NCBI GenBank assembly: GCA_964537995.1
Contig: CAZICW010000002.1
Coordinates: forward strand, 3,058 to 67,057
Origin: JAFLUQ01 sp964537995
Lineage (GTDB): Bacteria; Bacillota; Clostridia; UMGS1883
DNA length: 64,000 bases
Direction: 5' to 3'
Below are positions 32,869-41,285 of the stretch, piece by piece. Each line of letters opens with the position of its first letter. The stretch's first letter is position 1. The position numbers and the translations under genes were made by a program. Below the pieces are notes generated by a model. It made no database searches and had not been told where the DNA came from. It saw nothing but the letters and a program-made list of their open reading frames with translations.

Positions 32869-33023
32869 AAATAAAGGGGAGTAGTTCACGCTGTGCGTGG
32901 AGCGTGCCGTCAGTACGGCGGAAGAGTTTCCGTCCGGAGCGCTTCGGAAGTAACAAGACTTTTATTGCAGAATATTTATGCCGCTTTTCGGTGAAGGTAT
33001 ACTGCAATAAGGGTCTTGTTTTT
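32869..33023 (+). promoter_or_regulatory. yybP-ykoY type (Mn2+) riboswitch with intrinsic-terminator platform
   Basis: The aptamer starts with the conserved AAAGGGGAGTAG (32873-32884), continues with hairpins CACGC-TGT-GCGTG, GCCGTCAGTACGGC (32906-32919) and TTCCG...CGGAA (32928-32948), and ends in ACAAGACTTTTATT, whose U-rich end can pair with the AATAAAGG of the 5' end (P1). The same ACAAGAC strand can instead join a terminator: CAAGACTTTTATTGCAG (32954-32970) with CTGCAATAAGGGTCTTG (33002-33018), followed by TTTTT. The two foldings exclude each other, so ligand binding should favour P1 and readthrough (an ON switch), as reported for Mn2+ sensors of this class. Confidence 0.85.
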
Positions 33024-33055
33024 CAATACCCGCCCGAAATTAAGGAGGAAAAGAA

Positions 33056-34033
33056 ATGCAGATTCTGATTTCGTTTGTTTTGCTGGTTGTGGGCTTTGTG
33101 CTGCTGATTAAGGGCGCGGACGTCTTTGTTGACGGGGCGTCGGAGTTTGCAAGGAAGCAAAAAATTCCGCCCGTGATAATCGGGCTTACCATCGTCGCCA
33201 TGGGGACAAGCCTTCCGGAGCTTGCCGTCAGCGTGTCGGCGGCGATTTCGGGAAACAACGGCATTGCCGCCGGAAATATCGTAGGCTCCAATATTTTCAA
33301 TCTTCTGATGGTTGCCGGACTTTCCGCCGTATTTATAAAGCTTCCCGTTTCGGACAGCATCGTTAAAAAAGATTATCCCTTTATGACGGCGGCAACGCTG
33401 ACTTTGCTGTGCCTGCTTTTCGACGGGGACAGCTTTTTCGGAGGAAGCAGCGTACTTTCGCGCGGCGACGGATTCGTGTTATTGATATTATTCGTAATTT
33501 TTTTAACCTATACCGTAAGCGGCGCTCTCCGTTCCCGTGCCGCCGCCGCGGACGAGCCCGCGCCGGAAAAAACCATGAGCGGTCTGAAATGCTTCCTCTG
33601 CATTGTTATAGGCGCGGCCGGAATAGCCCTCGGCGGCGATATGGTCGTTGACAGCGCGTCCGAGATAGCCGTTTCCTTCGGAATGAGCGACACCCTCGTG
33701 GGACTGACGATTGTCGCCCTCGGTACGTCGCTGCCGGAGCTTGTCACAAGTGTGGTTGCCGCCAAAAAAGGAGAAAGCGAAATTTCCCTCGGCAACGTAG
33801 TCGGCTCAAACGTCTTTAATATATGCTTTGTTCTCGGACTTTCGACCGCCATACATCCGATTGCCGTGAGCGGAGAAATCGTAATCGATACAATGCTGCT
33901 TTTGCTTGTATGCCTGATTTTCGCGGTTCCGATTATAAAAAACAAAAGTCTCGGACGCGTGTCCGGAATTACGGCGGTACTTTGCTACGCCGCATATCTT
34001 TCGTATATAATCGCGCGGAATTATGCTCTTTAG
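33056..34033 (+). CDS. CaCA-family cation antiporter under riboswitch control
   Basis: A 325-residue exchanger with about ten helices and two complete alpha-repeats: MGTSLPELAVSVSAA with GNIVGSNIFNLLMVAG, and LGTSLPELVTSVVAAKKG with GNVVGSNVFNICFVLG. The start ATG 33056 follows AAGGAGGAAAAGAA. It sits directly downstream of a yybP-ykoY type riboswitch, so it should be expressed when the metal (Mn2+ for this riboswitch class) is in excess. That suggests it exports Mn2+, or Ca2+ with Mn2+, rather than acting purely as a Ca2+/Na+ exchanger; this is inference from the regulation. The other CaCA gene is divergent, 288 bases away. Confidence 0.9.
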   Translation: MQILISFVLLVVGFVLLIKGADVFVDGASEFARKQKIPPVIIGLTIVAMGTSLPELAVSVSAAISGNNGIAAGNIVGSNIFNLLMVAGLSAVFIKLPVSDSIVKKDYPFMTAATLTLLCLLFDGDSFFGGSSVLSRGDGFVLLILFVIFLTYTVSGALRSRAAAADEPAPEKTMSGLKCFLCIVIGAAGIALGGDMVVDSASEIAVSFGMSDTLVGLTIVALGTSLPELVTSVVAAKKGESEISLGNVVGSNVFNICFVLGLSTAIHPIAVSGEIVIDTMLLLLVCLIFAVPIIKNKSLGRVSGITAVLCYAAYLSYIIARNYAL

Positions 34034-34084
34034 AAGCATTCGCGAGCGCGGCTTCGCCAAATACAATTTTTTCCGCAAATTGTA

Positions 34085-34113
34085 TTGACAAAAAAAGCTT
34101 TGTGCTGTATAAT
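34085..34113 (+). promoter_or_regulatory. Promoter for the Wzz-like gene
   Basis: TTGACA (34085-34090) and TATAAT (34108-34113), perfect consensus, 17-base spacer. The leader carries a short GGCGG/CCGCC hairpin just before the ribosome binding site. Confidence 0.88.
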
Positions 34114-34167
34114 AAACGGTAGCGACCGAAAAGGCGGCTTCCAATCCGCCGAGAAGGAGGTTTACCC

Positions 34168-34869
34168 GTGAACAACAATGATAGAATAGATATTCTGAGC
34201 CTGATGTATGCCGTAAAAAGGCGGCTTGCGCTTGTGATTGCGGCCGCGGTTCTCGGAACCGCCGCAATGTTTGTCTATACCTTCTTTTTCGCGACGCCTA
34301 TGTACAGAACCGAGGCTCTTGTGTATACAAGCAACAAGGTTAAATACAGCTTCGGCAGCGATTCGACCGACCTTACCGACATAAACACCTCGTCTCAGCT
34401 TGTACCCATTTATCAGGCGATAATAAAAACCAATGCCGCGCTGACAAAGGTTTCCGAGAGCTGCGGTCTCGGCTATTCCTCGGAGCAGATAGCCTCCATG
34501 ATATCCACCGATCGGGTTGAGGATACGGCGATTATGCGTATAATCGCGTCGTCTCCGTCCGCGGAGGAAAGCATGATTATCGCAAATTCCGTCGCTACGG
34601 TGGGAATCAGCGAAATAACGAAATATGTTCCGGGCAGCTCTGCTTATATAATCGACGAGGCGGAAAAGCCCGAAAAACCGTATTCGCCGTCGATGGTGAA
34701 AAATCTTTTGCTCGGCTTTTTTGTCGGAGCCGTGCTTTCGATTGCCGTAGTGGCGGTGCTTGAGCTTTTTGATACAAGGATACGGGCCGAAGAACAATTC
34801 TCCGAAATAATAAACGCTCCGGTACTGGGAGTTATCGGCAATGACAGGTTGTCGGCAGGGATAAATTAA
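34168..34869 (+). CDS. Wzz/CpsC-type polysaccharide co-polymerase, no kinase partner nearby
   Basis: A 233-residue membrane protein with the Wzz layout: helix 1 at about 21-43 (LVIAAAVLGTAAMFVYTFFF), an extracytoplasmic domain, and helix 2 at about 178-202 preceded by the Pro-rich AEKPEKPYSPS. The C-terminal tail is short. It would control chain length or export of a surface polysaccharide. In Gram-positive bacteria such proteins normally pair with a BY-kinase (CpsD) and a phosphatase; neither is here. The GTG start at 34168 follows AAGGAGG by 7 bases. It ends at a good terminator and so is monocistronic. Confidence 0.85.
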   Translation: MNNNDRIDILSLMYAVKRRLALVIAAAVLGTAAMFVYTFFFATPMYRTEALVYTSNKVKYSFGSDSTDLTDINTSSQLVPIYQAIIKTNAALTKVSESCGLGYSSEQIASMISTDRVEDTAIMRIIASSPSAEESMIIANSVATVGISEITKYVPGSSAYIIDEAEKPEKPYSPSMVKNLLLGFFVGAVLSIAVVAVLELFDTRIRAEEQFSEIINAPVLGVIGNDRLSAGIN

Positions 34870-34876
34870 AAAACTA

Positions 34877-34909
34877 AAGCTGCGACATTTTGCCGCAGCT
34901 TCCTTTTTT
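34877..34909 (+). terminator. Terminator of the Wzz-like gene
   Basis: AAGCTGCG (34877-34884) pairs with CGCAGCTT (34894-34901), then CC and six T. Confidence 0.9.
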
Positions 34910-34944
34910 CCGCAAAATTTTATAAAATTTTTTTGTTTAAGCGC

Positions 34945-34973
34945 TTGACTTCCTTCTCAAAATATGCTATTAT
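34945..34973 (+). promoter_or_regulatory. Promoter for tRNA-Pro
   Basis: TTGACT (34945-34950) and TATTAT (34968-34973), 17-base spacer, 15 bases before the tRNA. Confidence 0.75.
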
Positions 34974-34988
34974 GTTTAAGATGCTTTT

Positions 34989-35065
34989 CGGGGTGTAGCG
35001 CAGTTTGGTAGCGTGCTTGGTTCGGGACCAAGAGGCCACGGGTTCAAGTCCCGTCACTCCGACCA
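34989..35065 (+). tRNA. tRNA-Pro (CGG)
   Basis: A 77-base tRNA with acceptor CGGGGTG/CACTCCG, D arm GCGC...GCGT, anticodon stem CTTGG/CCAAG with loop TTCGGGA (anticodon CGG, reading CCG), T arm ACGGG-TTCAAGT-CCCGT, and an encoded CCA end (35063-35065). A terminator follows at once, so it is a single-gene unit. Confidence 0.97.
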
Positions 35066-35068
35066 TAC

Positions 35069-35102
35069 CGCCGCGGACTTTATATTGTTCGCGGCGATTT
35101 TT
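35069..35102 (+). terminator. Terminator of tRNA-Pro
   Basis: CGCCGCG (35069-35075) pairs with CGCGGCG (35090-35096), followed by ATTTTT. Confidence 0.85.
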
Positions 35103-35193
35103 ATGCCAAAATTTTTAACAAAATACCGCGGCAACCTCATATTCAAACATTTGCCCGCAATGTTTCCTTCGACTTTGTCGATAAGCTGTTATT

Positions 35194-36645
35194 TTATTTT
35201 AAATACTTTGACGCGCTTTCGGTAAATTCAAATTTCCCTCTGTCGGCATGGAAAATAAGCGTTGGCACGGCATTTATATGGAAATCCCGCATTGTGTCTT
35301 CGGAAAACAGCTCGGAAAAAATTTCCGCGGCTTCGGAGTTGTCCTCCTGCTCTTTTGCAAAAATAAATTTATCGTATATTTTATAAATGCTTTGTTCGTT
35401 GAGCTTTTGTTCGGAAAAACCGTTCAGGCGCACGACCTCCCTCGCGAGCCGGCGCACGGCGTCGGTAAGGTCTGTTTTGTTTGTCATTGCCTCCGCATAA
35501 ACCGCAAGCAGTTTTTTCGCCAAATCCTCGGCTCCGCTTGAACGGACGGAATTTCTCACGCTTTCACTGAGCAGTGAACGCTCCTCGGCGGACATATCGC
35601 GGATTTTTCGCATATAGCCGGCCATTTCCTCGGCGTTGTTAAAGGAAAAACCGTTCACTCCGTCCACGACCTGTCCGGCATTGAGCGGATCGGTGAGCTG
35701 AAGAACGGGAAGTCCGCCCGCCATTCCCTCCAGCATGGATATGGAGTTCGTATCGGAAAGAGACGCCGTGACATAAATGTCCCCCGCGGCAATATACGGC
35801 GGCATATCCTCATGCTCGACCCTGCCTGTAAAAATTACCTGCTTGTCTATTCCGAGTTCGGCGGCGGTCTGTTCAAGCTCCTCCCTCACAGGGCCGTCGC
35901 CTATAATTACCAGACGGAGCTTATCGTCGGGTCGAACCGCTTCATGCCAGAAGCCCAAAAGCACGTCCACACTCTTTTCACGCCCCAGACGCCCGACAAA
36001 AACCGCCACGGTTTCGTCGTCGGCAATTCCAAGCTTTTTCTTGATTGCCGCCCTTGCTTCGTCGGCAACGGCTTCCTTTGCGAATTCGTCCAGCTCGGCG
36101 GCGTTGTTTATAACGTGTACGGGCGTTTTTACGCCTATATCCCGGCAATATTCCTCAACCTTGCGGCTCGGCCCCGTTATCGCGTCGGCGTTGCCCGCGA
36201 CATAGAGCAGATATTGCCGCGCCAGCTTTGTGGTCGGACGCGACAGCGTTTTCGGAGCGATGTAATACACATACTCGTCGTACATCGTGTGCATTGTGTA
36301 TATCATGGGCACATTCAAATATTTTGCCATTCTGATTCCGCTTTGACCTATGCTGAACTCGGTATGAATATGAATAATGTCCGGATTAAATTCCTTTATC
36401 AAATCGCGGCGGTGACGGCTTATCGGCGACGCGAGCGGATAGCCGTAAAGCCGCTTCACGCTCTTTATTCCCGGGCAGTGCAGGACGTTTTCGCCGTCGA
36501 TGTAATGGTGGGCGCAGTCGGTGTCGCCCGTCACAATCAAGACCTCATGTCCAAGAGAACGAAGTCCCTGCGCCAAAATTTTTATGTGCGTAATCACGCC
36601 GTTTATAAACGGTTCGTAGCACTCGGTGAACATAGCTATTTTCAT
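35194..36645 (-). CDS. Glycosyltransferase family 4 protein (diacylglycerol glucosyltransferase-like)
   Basis: A 483-residue GT-B enzyme. N-terminal domain begins FTECYEPFINGVITHIKILA, the substrate His lies in HIHTEFSIGQSG, and the donor-binding C-terminal domain has VFVGRLGREKSVDVLL and the SLSDTNSISMLEGMAGGLP acidic pair of GT4. The first 380 residues resemble the lipid glucosyltransferases of Firmicutes (DgdA/Alr-type); the last ~100 residues are an extra helical extension with no match I know. Start ATG 36645 is adjacent to the stop of the DUF4250 gene. A role in glycolipid synthesis is likely, exact acceptor unknown. Confidence 0.85.
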   Translation of the reverse strand: MKIAMFTECYEPFINGVITHIKILAQGLRSLGHEVLIVTGDTDCAHHYIDGENVLHCPGIKSVKRLYGYPLASPISRHRRDLIKEFNPDIIHIHTEFSIGQSGIRMAKYLNVPMIYTMHTMYDEYVYYIAPKTLSRPTTKLARQYLLYVAGNADAITGPSRKVEEYCRDIGVKTPVHVINNAAELDEFAKEAVADEARAAIKKKLGIADDETVAVFVGRLGREKSVDVLLGFWHEAVRPDDKLRLVIIGDGPVREELEQTAAELGIDKQVIFTGRVEHEDMPPYIAAGDIYVTASLSDTNSISMLEGMAGGLPVLQLTDPLNAGQVVDGVNGFSFNNAEEMAGYMRKIRDMSAEERSLLSESVRNSVRSSGAEDLAKKLLAVYAEAMTNKTDLTDAVRRLAREVVRLNGFSEQKLNEQSIYKIYDKFIFAKEQEDNSEAAEIFSELFSEDTMRDFHINAVPTLIFHADRGKFEFTESASKYLK

Positions 36646-36837
36646 TCAGTTTTCCTCCTTGCTTTTCACGAAGCTGTTAGACGAAGGGTCATAAACATAG
36701 CCCGCCGCAAGCATTTTCATTTTTATCTCCTCAAGCGGCTCATCAAGGTCGTCGCAAAGAGCTTCCAGATTCGGGAAGCTGTCGCGCAGCTTCATATTCA
36801 GAACACTTAAAAGTATGTTCGGGTCGTTCGGAAGCAT
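36646..36837 (-). CDS. DUF4250 small protein
   Basis: A 63-residue protein beginning MLPNDPNILLSVLNMKLRD, which is the DUF4250 pattern (DPxILLSxxNxKLRD) followed by a helix and YVYDPSSNSF. It starts at ATG 36837 after AAGGAGGGAACCTCA, and its stop is directly followed by the glycosyltransferase start, so the two form an operon. The function of DUF4250 is unknown; the shape suggests a small winged-helix-like fold. Confidence 0.85.
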   Translation of the reverse strand: MLPNDPNILLSVLNMKLRDSFPNLEALCDDLDEPLEEIKMKMLAAGYVYDPSSNSFVKSKEEN

Positions 36838-36879
36838 TGAGGTTCCCTCCTTAAACGTGTTTTTTATCCTTTGCTATAC

Positions 36880-36908
36880 ATATTACCACATTTGAGGGAA
36901 AAATGCAA
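36880..36908 (-). promoter_or_regulatory. Promoter for DUF4250/glycosyltransferase
   Basis: Minus-strand TTGCAT (36903-36908) and TAATAT (36880-36885), 17-base spacer; divergent from the zapA promoter 19 bases away. Confidence 0.65.
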
Positions 36909-36926
36909 AGGTATTTTAAAAAAATG

Positions 36927-36955
36927 TTGATTTACGCAGAAGAATGTAGTATAAT
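36927..36955 (+). promoter_or_regulatory. Promoter for zapA/U32 peptidase
   Basis: TTGATT (36927-36932) and TATAAT (36950-36955), 17-base spacer. Confidence 0.75.
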
Positions 36956-36989
36956 AATGTCAGAATATCAGGGGTAAGGAGAGTTTGAT

Positions 36990-37379
36990 ATGGACGAAAG
37001 GGTTAAGACAGTTGTAAAAATAAACAATGCGGAATACACTATTTTAAGCAGCGCGCCCGAAGACTATGTCCGCAGCGTTTCGTACTATGTTGACAAAAAA
37101 ATTCAGGAGCTTACAAGCCGCGATAGGCGGCTTTCCACCTCAATGGCGGCGGTGCTTGCCTGCGTAAACATCACCGACGAGCTTTTTCAGGCGCGCAAGC
37201 AGAATGACGACCTGACCGCGAAAACAATATCCTTGGCAAACGAAGCGGGAGACGCAAAGCTGCGTTTGGATAAAAAAACCGCCGAAGCCACAAAGCTCAA
37301 CAACGAAAATCAGGCTCTGCGCATAAACATCGCAAAGCTGGAAACCGACCTCAAGCACGCAAAAAATGACAAAAAATAA
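36990..37379 (+). CDS. zapA: Cell division protein ZapA
   Basis: A 129-residue protein that binds FtsZ and promotes bundling of the Z ring. The N-terminal domain (about 1-85, VKINNAEYTILSSAPEDYVR and VDKKIQELTSRDRRLST) matches ZapA, and the rest is a coiled coil (ATKLNNENQALRINIAKLE). Start ATG 36990 after AAGGAGAG. It overlaps the U32 peptidase gene by 14 bases. zapA next to a U32 peptidase gene is a common Clostridia arrangement. Confidence 0.92.
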   Translation: MDERVKTVVKINNAEYTILSSAPEDYVRSVSYYVDKKIQELTSRDRRLSTSMAAVLACVNITDELFQARKQNDDLTAKTISLANEAGDAKLRLDKKTAEATKLNNENQALRINIAKLETDLKHAKNDKK

Positions 37380-39462
37380 CGAGGTAAAAACCGAGCTTCT
37401 GTCTCCCGCGGGCGACTTCGACGCCTTGAAAGCGGCGGTGCGCTGCGGAGCGGACGCGGTATACATCGGCGGGAAAGCCATGAGCGCGCGAAGATTCGCT
37501 AAAAATTTCTCGACGGAGGAAATTGCCTCCGCCGCGGCATACTGTCGCGAACGCGGAGTGCGGCTGTATCTCGCGCTGAATACGCTTATCCGTCCGGATG
37601 AAGAGCCCGCGGCGGCAAAAGCCGTTGAATCGGCGGCGCGCTGCGGCGTTGACGCCTTGATTGTTCAGGACATCGGTTTGGCGAAGACAGCCAAAAATAT
37701 ATGCCCCGATCTTCCTCTTCATGCCAGCACACAGCTTACGGCGCACAGCACCGAGGACGTGAGGGCGCTTATGTCTCTCGGCTTTTCGCGCATTGTGCTG
37801 AGCCGTGAGCTGAACGGAGCCGAAATCAAAAAAATATACCTTGAAACGGGCTGTGAAATTGAAGCCTTCGTTCACGGCGCGCTTTGCGTATGCTTTTCGG
37901 GGCGCTGTCTTATGAGCAGCTTTATCGGCGGACGGAGCGGGAACCGCGGCTGCTGCGCACAGCCGTGCCGCCGCCTGTATTTCGGAGAGGGGAAAAGCGG
38001 CTATTTTCTCAGTACGCGGGATTTAAGCCTTGTCCGCCGCTTGGACGAAATGAAAGCGGCCGGCGTTATGAGCTTCAAAATCGAGGGACGTATGAAAAGT
38101 CCCGAATATGTGGCGGTCGTGACGGACATATACCGCCGCGCGCTCGACGGTCAGCCGCTGACAAAGCGCGACTATGCCGATTTGCGGAGCATATTTTCGC
38201 GCGGAGGTGAGCTTACCGAAGGTTGGTTCGCGGGGGAAAACGCGCCCGAAATGATGAATTACTCCGTTCCCAACGATAATATTTCCGCTTCCGTGCCGCG
38301 GGAGCTGCTTTCGCGGGCAAGAGAGAATTTTCTGCGCGGAGACGAGCGTCCGCGTATAGGCGTTGATATAAGGCTTTCTGTGCGAGGAGGCAAGCCCGTC
38401 CTCCTTGAAGCGGCTGACAGCGACGGAAATACGGCGGCTGCCGCGGGCGAAGCTCCGCTCAGAGCCGAAAAAGCTCCGCTTACGGCTGAAAAAGCGGCGG
38501 AGCGGCTGAAAAAAACAGGCGGAACGCCATACTATATTTCAAGCTTTAGCTCAGATATAGGTGAAAATTTATTCGTTCCCGCCGCCGAACTTAACGCACT
38601 AAGACGCGCCTGCTTTGAGGAGCTGGGTGAAAAAAGGCGCAAAGCTCCCGAAAGGGAAATACGCGTCTGCCATCCTTCGGCTGCCGTTTCCGCGCCCAAA
38701 AGAGAAAAGCCGAGGCTTTTTGCGGAAATAACAGATCTGAATCAGCTTAAGGCGGCGGAAGCGGCGGACAAGGTTATAATTCCGCTGAGGTTTTTCGATG
38801 AAATTCCGTTCAAGGGAAATTATGCCGCCATGCTGCCTCAGATAATTCTTGACAGCGACGCCGTCCGACGGCGGCTTTCAAGACTTCCGAAGGAAGCGGA
38901 GGTTTATTCGTCAAGCCTTGGCGGACTGCGGCTGATAAACGAGGCCGGTCTGCGCGCCGCAGGCGACTTCGGGCTGAACATAAGCAATGTCGCGGGCGCG
39001 GACTGTATTGCGGATTCCGTTTCTTCGCTTACTCTTTCGCCGGAGCTTAATTTAAAAGAAATCACCGACATATGTTCAGGCTCGTCCGTACCGATAGAAA
39101 TAATCGGCTACGGGCGGCAAACGGTTATGCTTAGCCGCGTTTGTCTGATACGCGGTGTGCGCGGCAAATGCGACTGCGGCTCTCCTCTTATGCTGAAGGA
39201 CGCGACCGGAGCGGAGTTTCCGATTATGGGCGACAGGGAAACTCATCTGAATACGGTTTTAAACTCGCGCCCAACCTTCATCGCGGATAGGCTCGAAAGG
39301 CTGAAGAGCTGCGGCTTGGCGGCTGTCCGTCTTTGCTTTACGCTTGAAGACGCCGCGGAGGTTGCCGAAATAATCCGCCTTTACCGTACAGGCGGCAAAC
39401 CGAGCGGAGAATTTACTCGCGGCTACTTTTTTAAAAATTACGCTATAAAAAAATTTAATTAA
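37366..39462 (+). CDS. Peptidase U32 family protein
   Basis: A 698-residue protein. The N-terminal ~300 residues carry the U32 signature around IEAFVHGALCVCFSGRC and the Cys cluster CLMSSFIGG...CCAQPCR, which in this family coordinates an iron-sulfur or similar site. TELLSPAGDFDALKAAVRCG at the start is typical. Relatives include the tRNA/ubiquinone hydroxylation factors RlhA/TrhP/UbiU/UbiV and putative collagenases; the long C-terminal part (about 330-698) resembles the larger U32 proteins acting on RNA. Whether this one is a peptidase or an RNA-modification enzyme cannot be told. The start has a weak ribosome binding site, but overlap with zapA allows coupling. Confidence 0.85.
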   Translation: MTKNNEVKTELLSPAGDFDALKAAVRCGADAVYIGGKAMSARRFAKNFSTEEIASAAAYCRERGVRLYLALNTLIRPDEEPAAAKAVESAARCGVDALIVQDIGLAKTAKNICPDLPLHASTQLTAHSTEDVRALMSLGFSRIVLSRELNGAEIKKIYLETGCEIEAFVHGALCVCFSGRCLMSSFIGGRSGNRGCCAQPCRRLYFGEGKSGYFLSTRDLSLVRRLDEMKAAGVMSFKIEGRMKSPEYVAVVTDIYRRALDGQPLTKRDYADLRSIFSRGGELTEGWFAGENAPEMMNYSVPNDNISASVPRELLSRARENFLRGDERPRIGVDIRLSVRGGKPVLLEAADSDGNTAAAAGEAPLRAEKAPLTAEKAAERLKKTGGTPYYISSFSSDIGENLFVPAAELNALRRACFEELGEKRRKAPEREIRVCHPSAAVSAPKREKPRLFAEITDLNQLKAAEAADKVIIPLRFFDEIPFKGNYAAMLPQIILDSDAVRRRLSRLPKEAEVYSSSLGGLRLINEAGLRAAGDFGLNISNVAGADCIADSVSSLTLSPELNLKEITDICSGSSVPIEIIGYGRQTVMLSRVCLIRGVRGKCDCGSPLMLKDATGAEFPIMGDRETHLNTVLNSRPTFIADRLERLKSCGLAAVRLCFTLEDAAEVAEIIRLYRTGGKPSGEFTRGYFFKNYAIKKFN

Positions 39463-39504
39463 ACATTAATTATATTAAAATTTAAAACAATCGGAGGAAC
39501 AGCA

Positions 39505-40854
39505 ATGGGAAAATTATTCGGCACAGATGGAGTGCGCGGCGTCGCAAATAAGGAGCTTACGGCGGACTTGGCGCTTAAAATCGGACGCGCGGGAGCGTAT
39601 GTCCTCGGCAAGGAAAAAAAGGGAAGGCTGAGAATTTTAATAGGCATGGACACAAGAATAAGCGGTCAGATGCTCGAAGCCGCGCTCGTCGCGGGAGTTT
39701 GCAGCGTAGGCGCGGAGGCGATATGCATCGGCGTCGCTCCCACGCCCGCGATTGCTTATATAACCCGAAAGCACGGATACGACGCGGGAATTGTCGTTTC
39801 CGCGTCGCACAACAGCTACGAATTTAACGGAATTAAGTTCTTTAATTCCAAGGGCTACAAGCTGCCCGATTCAACTGAGGATGAGATTGAGGAGCTTATA
39901 CTCAATCCCGAAAAAATATCCGACCTTCCGACTCACGGGAAAATCGGCACAATGCGCCGCGGAGAATATATGCTGCGCGAATATGTGGACTTTGCGACCG
40001 AGGCGGTTTCGGTTGACCTTACGGGCATGAAGATAGCCCTCGACTGCGCCAACGGGGCTTCATCCGCGTGCAGCCCCACGGCTTTCCGCCGTCTCGGAGC
40101 GGAGGTTCTGGTTATAAACAATGATCCCAGCGGCGTGAACATCAACAACGACTGCGGCTCAACACACACAGAAAGCCTTCAGCGTTTTGTTGTTGACAAC
40201 GGCTGCGATTTCGGCTTTGCCTTCGACGGTGACGCGGATCGTGTTCTGGGAGTTGACAGCAAGGGAAATCTCATCGACGGCGACGTTATCATGGCAATCT
40301 GCGGCGTTTATATGAAAAAAAAGGGAACCCTGCGCGGAAATACTATTGTCGCAACGGTCATGAGCAATCTCGGTCTGTTTATAATGGGCGAAGAGCAGGA
40401 TATACATATTTCGAGAACCAAGGTCGGCGACAGATATGTTCTTGAGGAAATGCTCAAGAATGACTATGTCCTCGGCGGGGAACAGAGCGGACACATAATT
40501 TTCCGCGAATTTAACACCACCGGCGACGGGCTTATAAGCGCGCTGAATTTTGCCCGCGTCGTAAAGGAAAGCGGGAGGAGCGTCGAGGAGCTGAGAAGCG
40601 TTATTACAATTCTTCCCCAAGTTTTGGAAAACGCCCATGTCGCCAAAAGCGGCGACACGCGCTATGCCGACGACGCCGTAATAGCTTCGGAAATCAAACG
40701 CTTGGAAAATAAATTCAGCGGCAAGGGCAGAGTTCTTATCCGTCCCAGCGGCACGGAGCCGCTTGTGCGCGTTATGATAGAGGGCGAAAACAAGGATGAA
40801 ATAGCCGCTGACGCCAAGGCTCTTGCCGGCCTGATTGAGGAAAGACTCGGCTAA
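39505..40854 (+). CDS. glmM: Phosphoglucosamine mutase
   Basis: It interconverts glucosamine-6-phosphate and glucosamine-1-phosphate for peptidoglycan synthesis. FGTDGVRGVAN opens the protein, the active-site serine is in VSASHNSYEFNGIKF (about 99-113), the Mg2+ loop is FDGDADRVLG (about 240), and EQSGH and RPSGTEP are substrate loops. Length (449) is standard. Start ATG 39505 follows GGAGGAACAGCA, 42 bases after the U32 gene, so it likely belongs to the same transcript. Confidence 0.97.
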   Translation: MGKLFGTDGVRGVANKELTADLALKIGRAGAYVLGKEKKGRLRILIGMDTRISGQMLEAALVAGVCSVGAEAICIGVAPTPAIAYITRKHGYDAGIVVSASHNSYEFNGIKFFNSKGYKLPDSTEDEIEELILNPEKISDLPTHGKIGTMRRGEYMLREYVDFATEAVSVDLTGMKIALDCANGASSACSPTAFRRLGAEVLVINNDPSGVNINNDCGSTHTESLQRFVVDNGCDFGFAFDGDADRVLGVDSKGNLIDGDVIMAICGVYMKKKGTLRGNTIVATVMSNLGLFIMGEEQDIHISRTKVGDRYVLEEMLKNDYVLGGEQSGHIIFREFNTTGDGLISALNFARVVKESGRSVEELRSVITILPQVLENAHVAKSGDTRYADDAVIASEIKRLENKFSGKGRVLIRPSGTEPLVRVMIEGENKDEIAADAKALAGLIEERLG

Positions 40855-40906
40855 GCGGCGCCGAAAAACATTTTTCAAAAAATCCGCAAAATAATAAAAA
40901 AAGGAC

Positions 40907-40935
40907 TTGCAATTTTTACAAAGCTATGTTATAAT
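40907..40935 (+). promoter_or_regulatory. Promoter for rpmE
   Basis: TTGCAA (40907-40912) and TATAAT (40930-40935), 17-base spacer. Confidence 0.8.
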
Positions 40936-40985
40936 ACATTTGTTTTGAATGACGTTTTCCATTCTATCCGAAAGAGGTGAAATCC

Positions 40986-41192
40986 ATGAAAGAGGGAATA
41001 CATCCCAATTATAAGCAGACGGTTATCAAATGCGCCTGCGGCAATATTATCGAAACCGGCTCCACAAAAGAAAACATTAACGTTGAAATTTGTTCCAAGT
41101 GCCATCCCTTCTACACAGGCAAGCAGAAGCTTGTTGACACCGGCGGACGCGTTGAAAAGTTCAGAAAGAAATTCAATCTGGAAAACAAGTGA
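40986..41192 (+). CDS. rpmE: 50S ribosomal protein L31 (zinc-binding type)
   Basis: A 68-residue ribosomal protein with MKEGIHPNYKQTVIKCACGN at the start and the later pair CSKCHPFYTGKQK; the four cysteines (C-x-C and C-x2-C) make the zinc-binding form of L31. The start is ATG 40986 after AGAGGTG; an in-frame GTG nine bases upstream overlaps the ribosome binding site and is rejected. It has its own promoter and terminator. Zinc-free L31 paralogues often take over under zinc shortage; none is in this window. Confidence 0.97.
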   Translation: MKEGIHPNYKQTVIKCACGNIIETGSTKENINVEICSKCHPFYTGKQKLVDTGGRVEKFRKKFNLENK

Positions 41193-41240
41193 TTGTGCTT
41201 GCGGCAGATGCGGCTTTTGCGCAAATACCGTATCGGCAAT

Positions 41241-41269
41241 AAGCCCGCCCTTGACAGGGCGGGCTTTTT
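41241..41269 (+). terminator. Terminator of rpmE
   Basis: AAGCCCGCCC (41241-41250) pairs with GGGCGGGCTT (41257-41266), then a T run to 41269. It also marks the border with the convergent nusA-infB operon end. Confidence 0.92.
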
Positions 41270-41285
41270 CCGTATAAAAATATTG

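Noticed and set aside
35013..35225. A short plus-strand frame overlapping tRNA-Pro
   Set aside because: Its start lies within the tRNA and it runs through the tRNA terminator.
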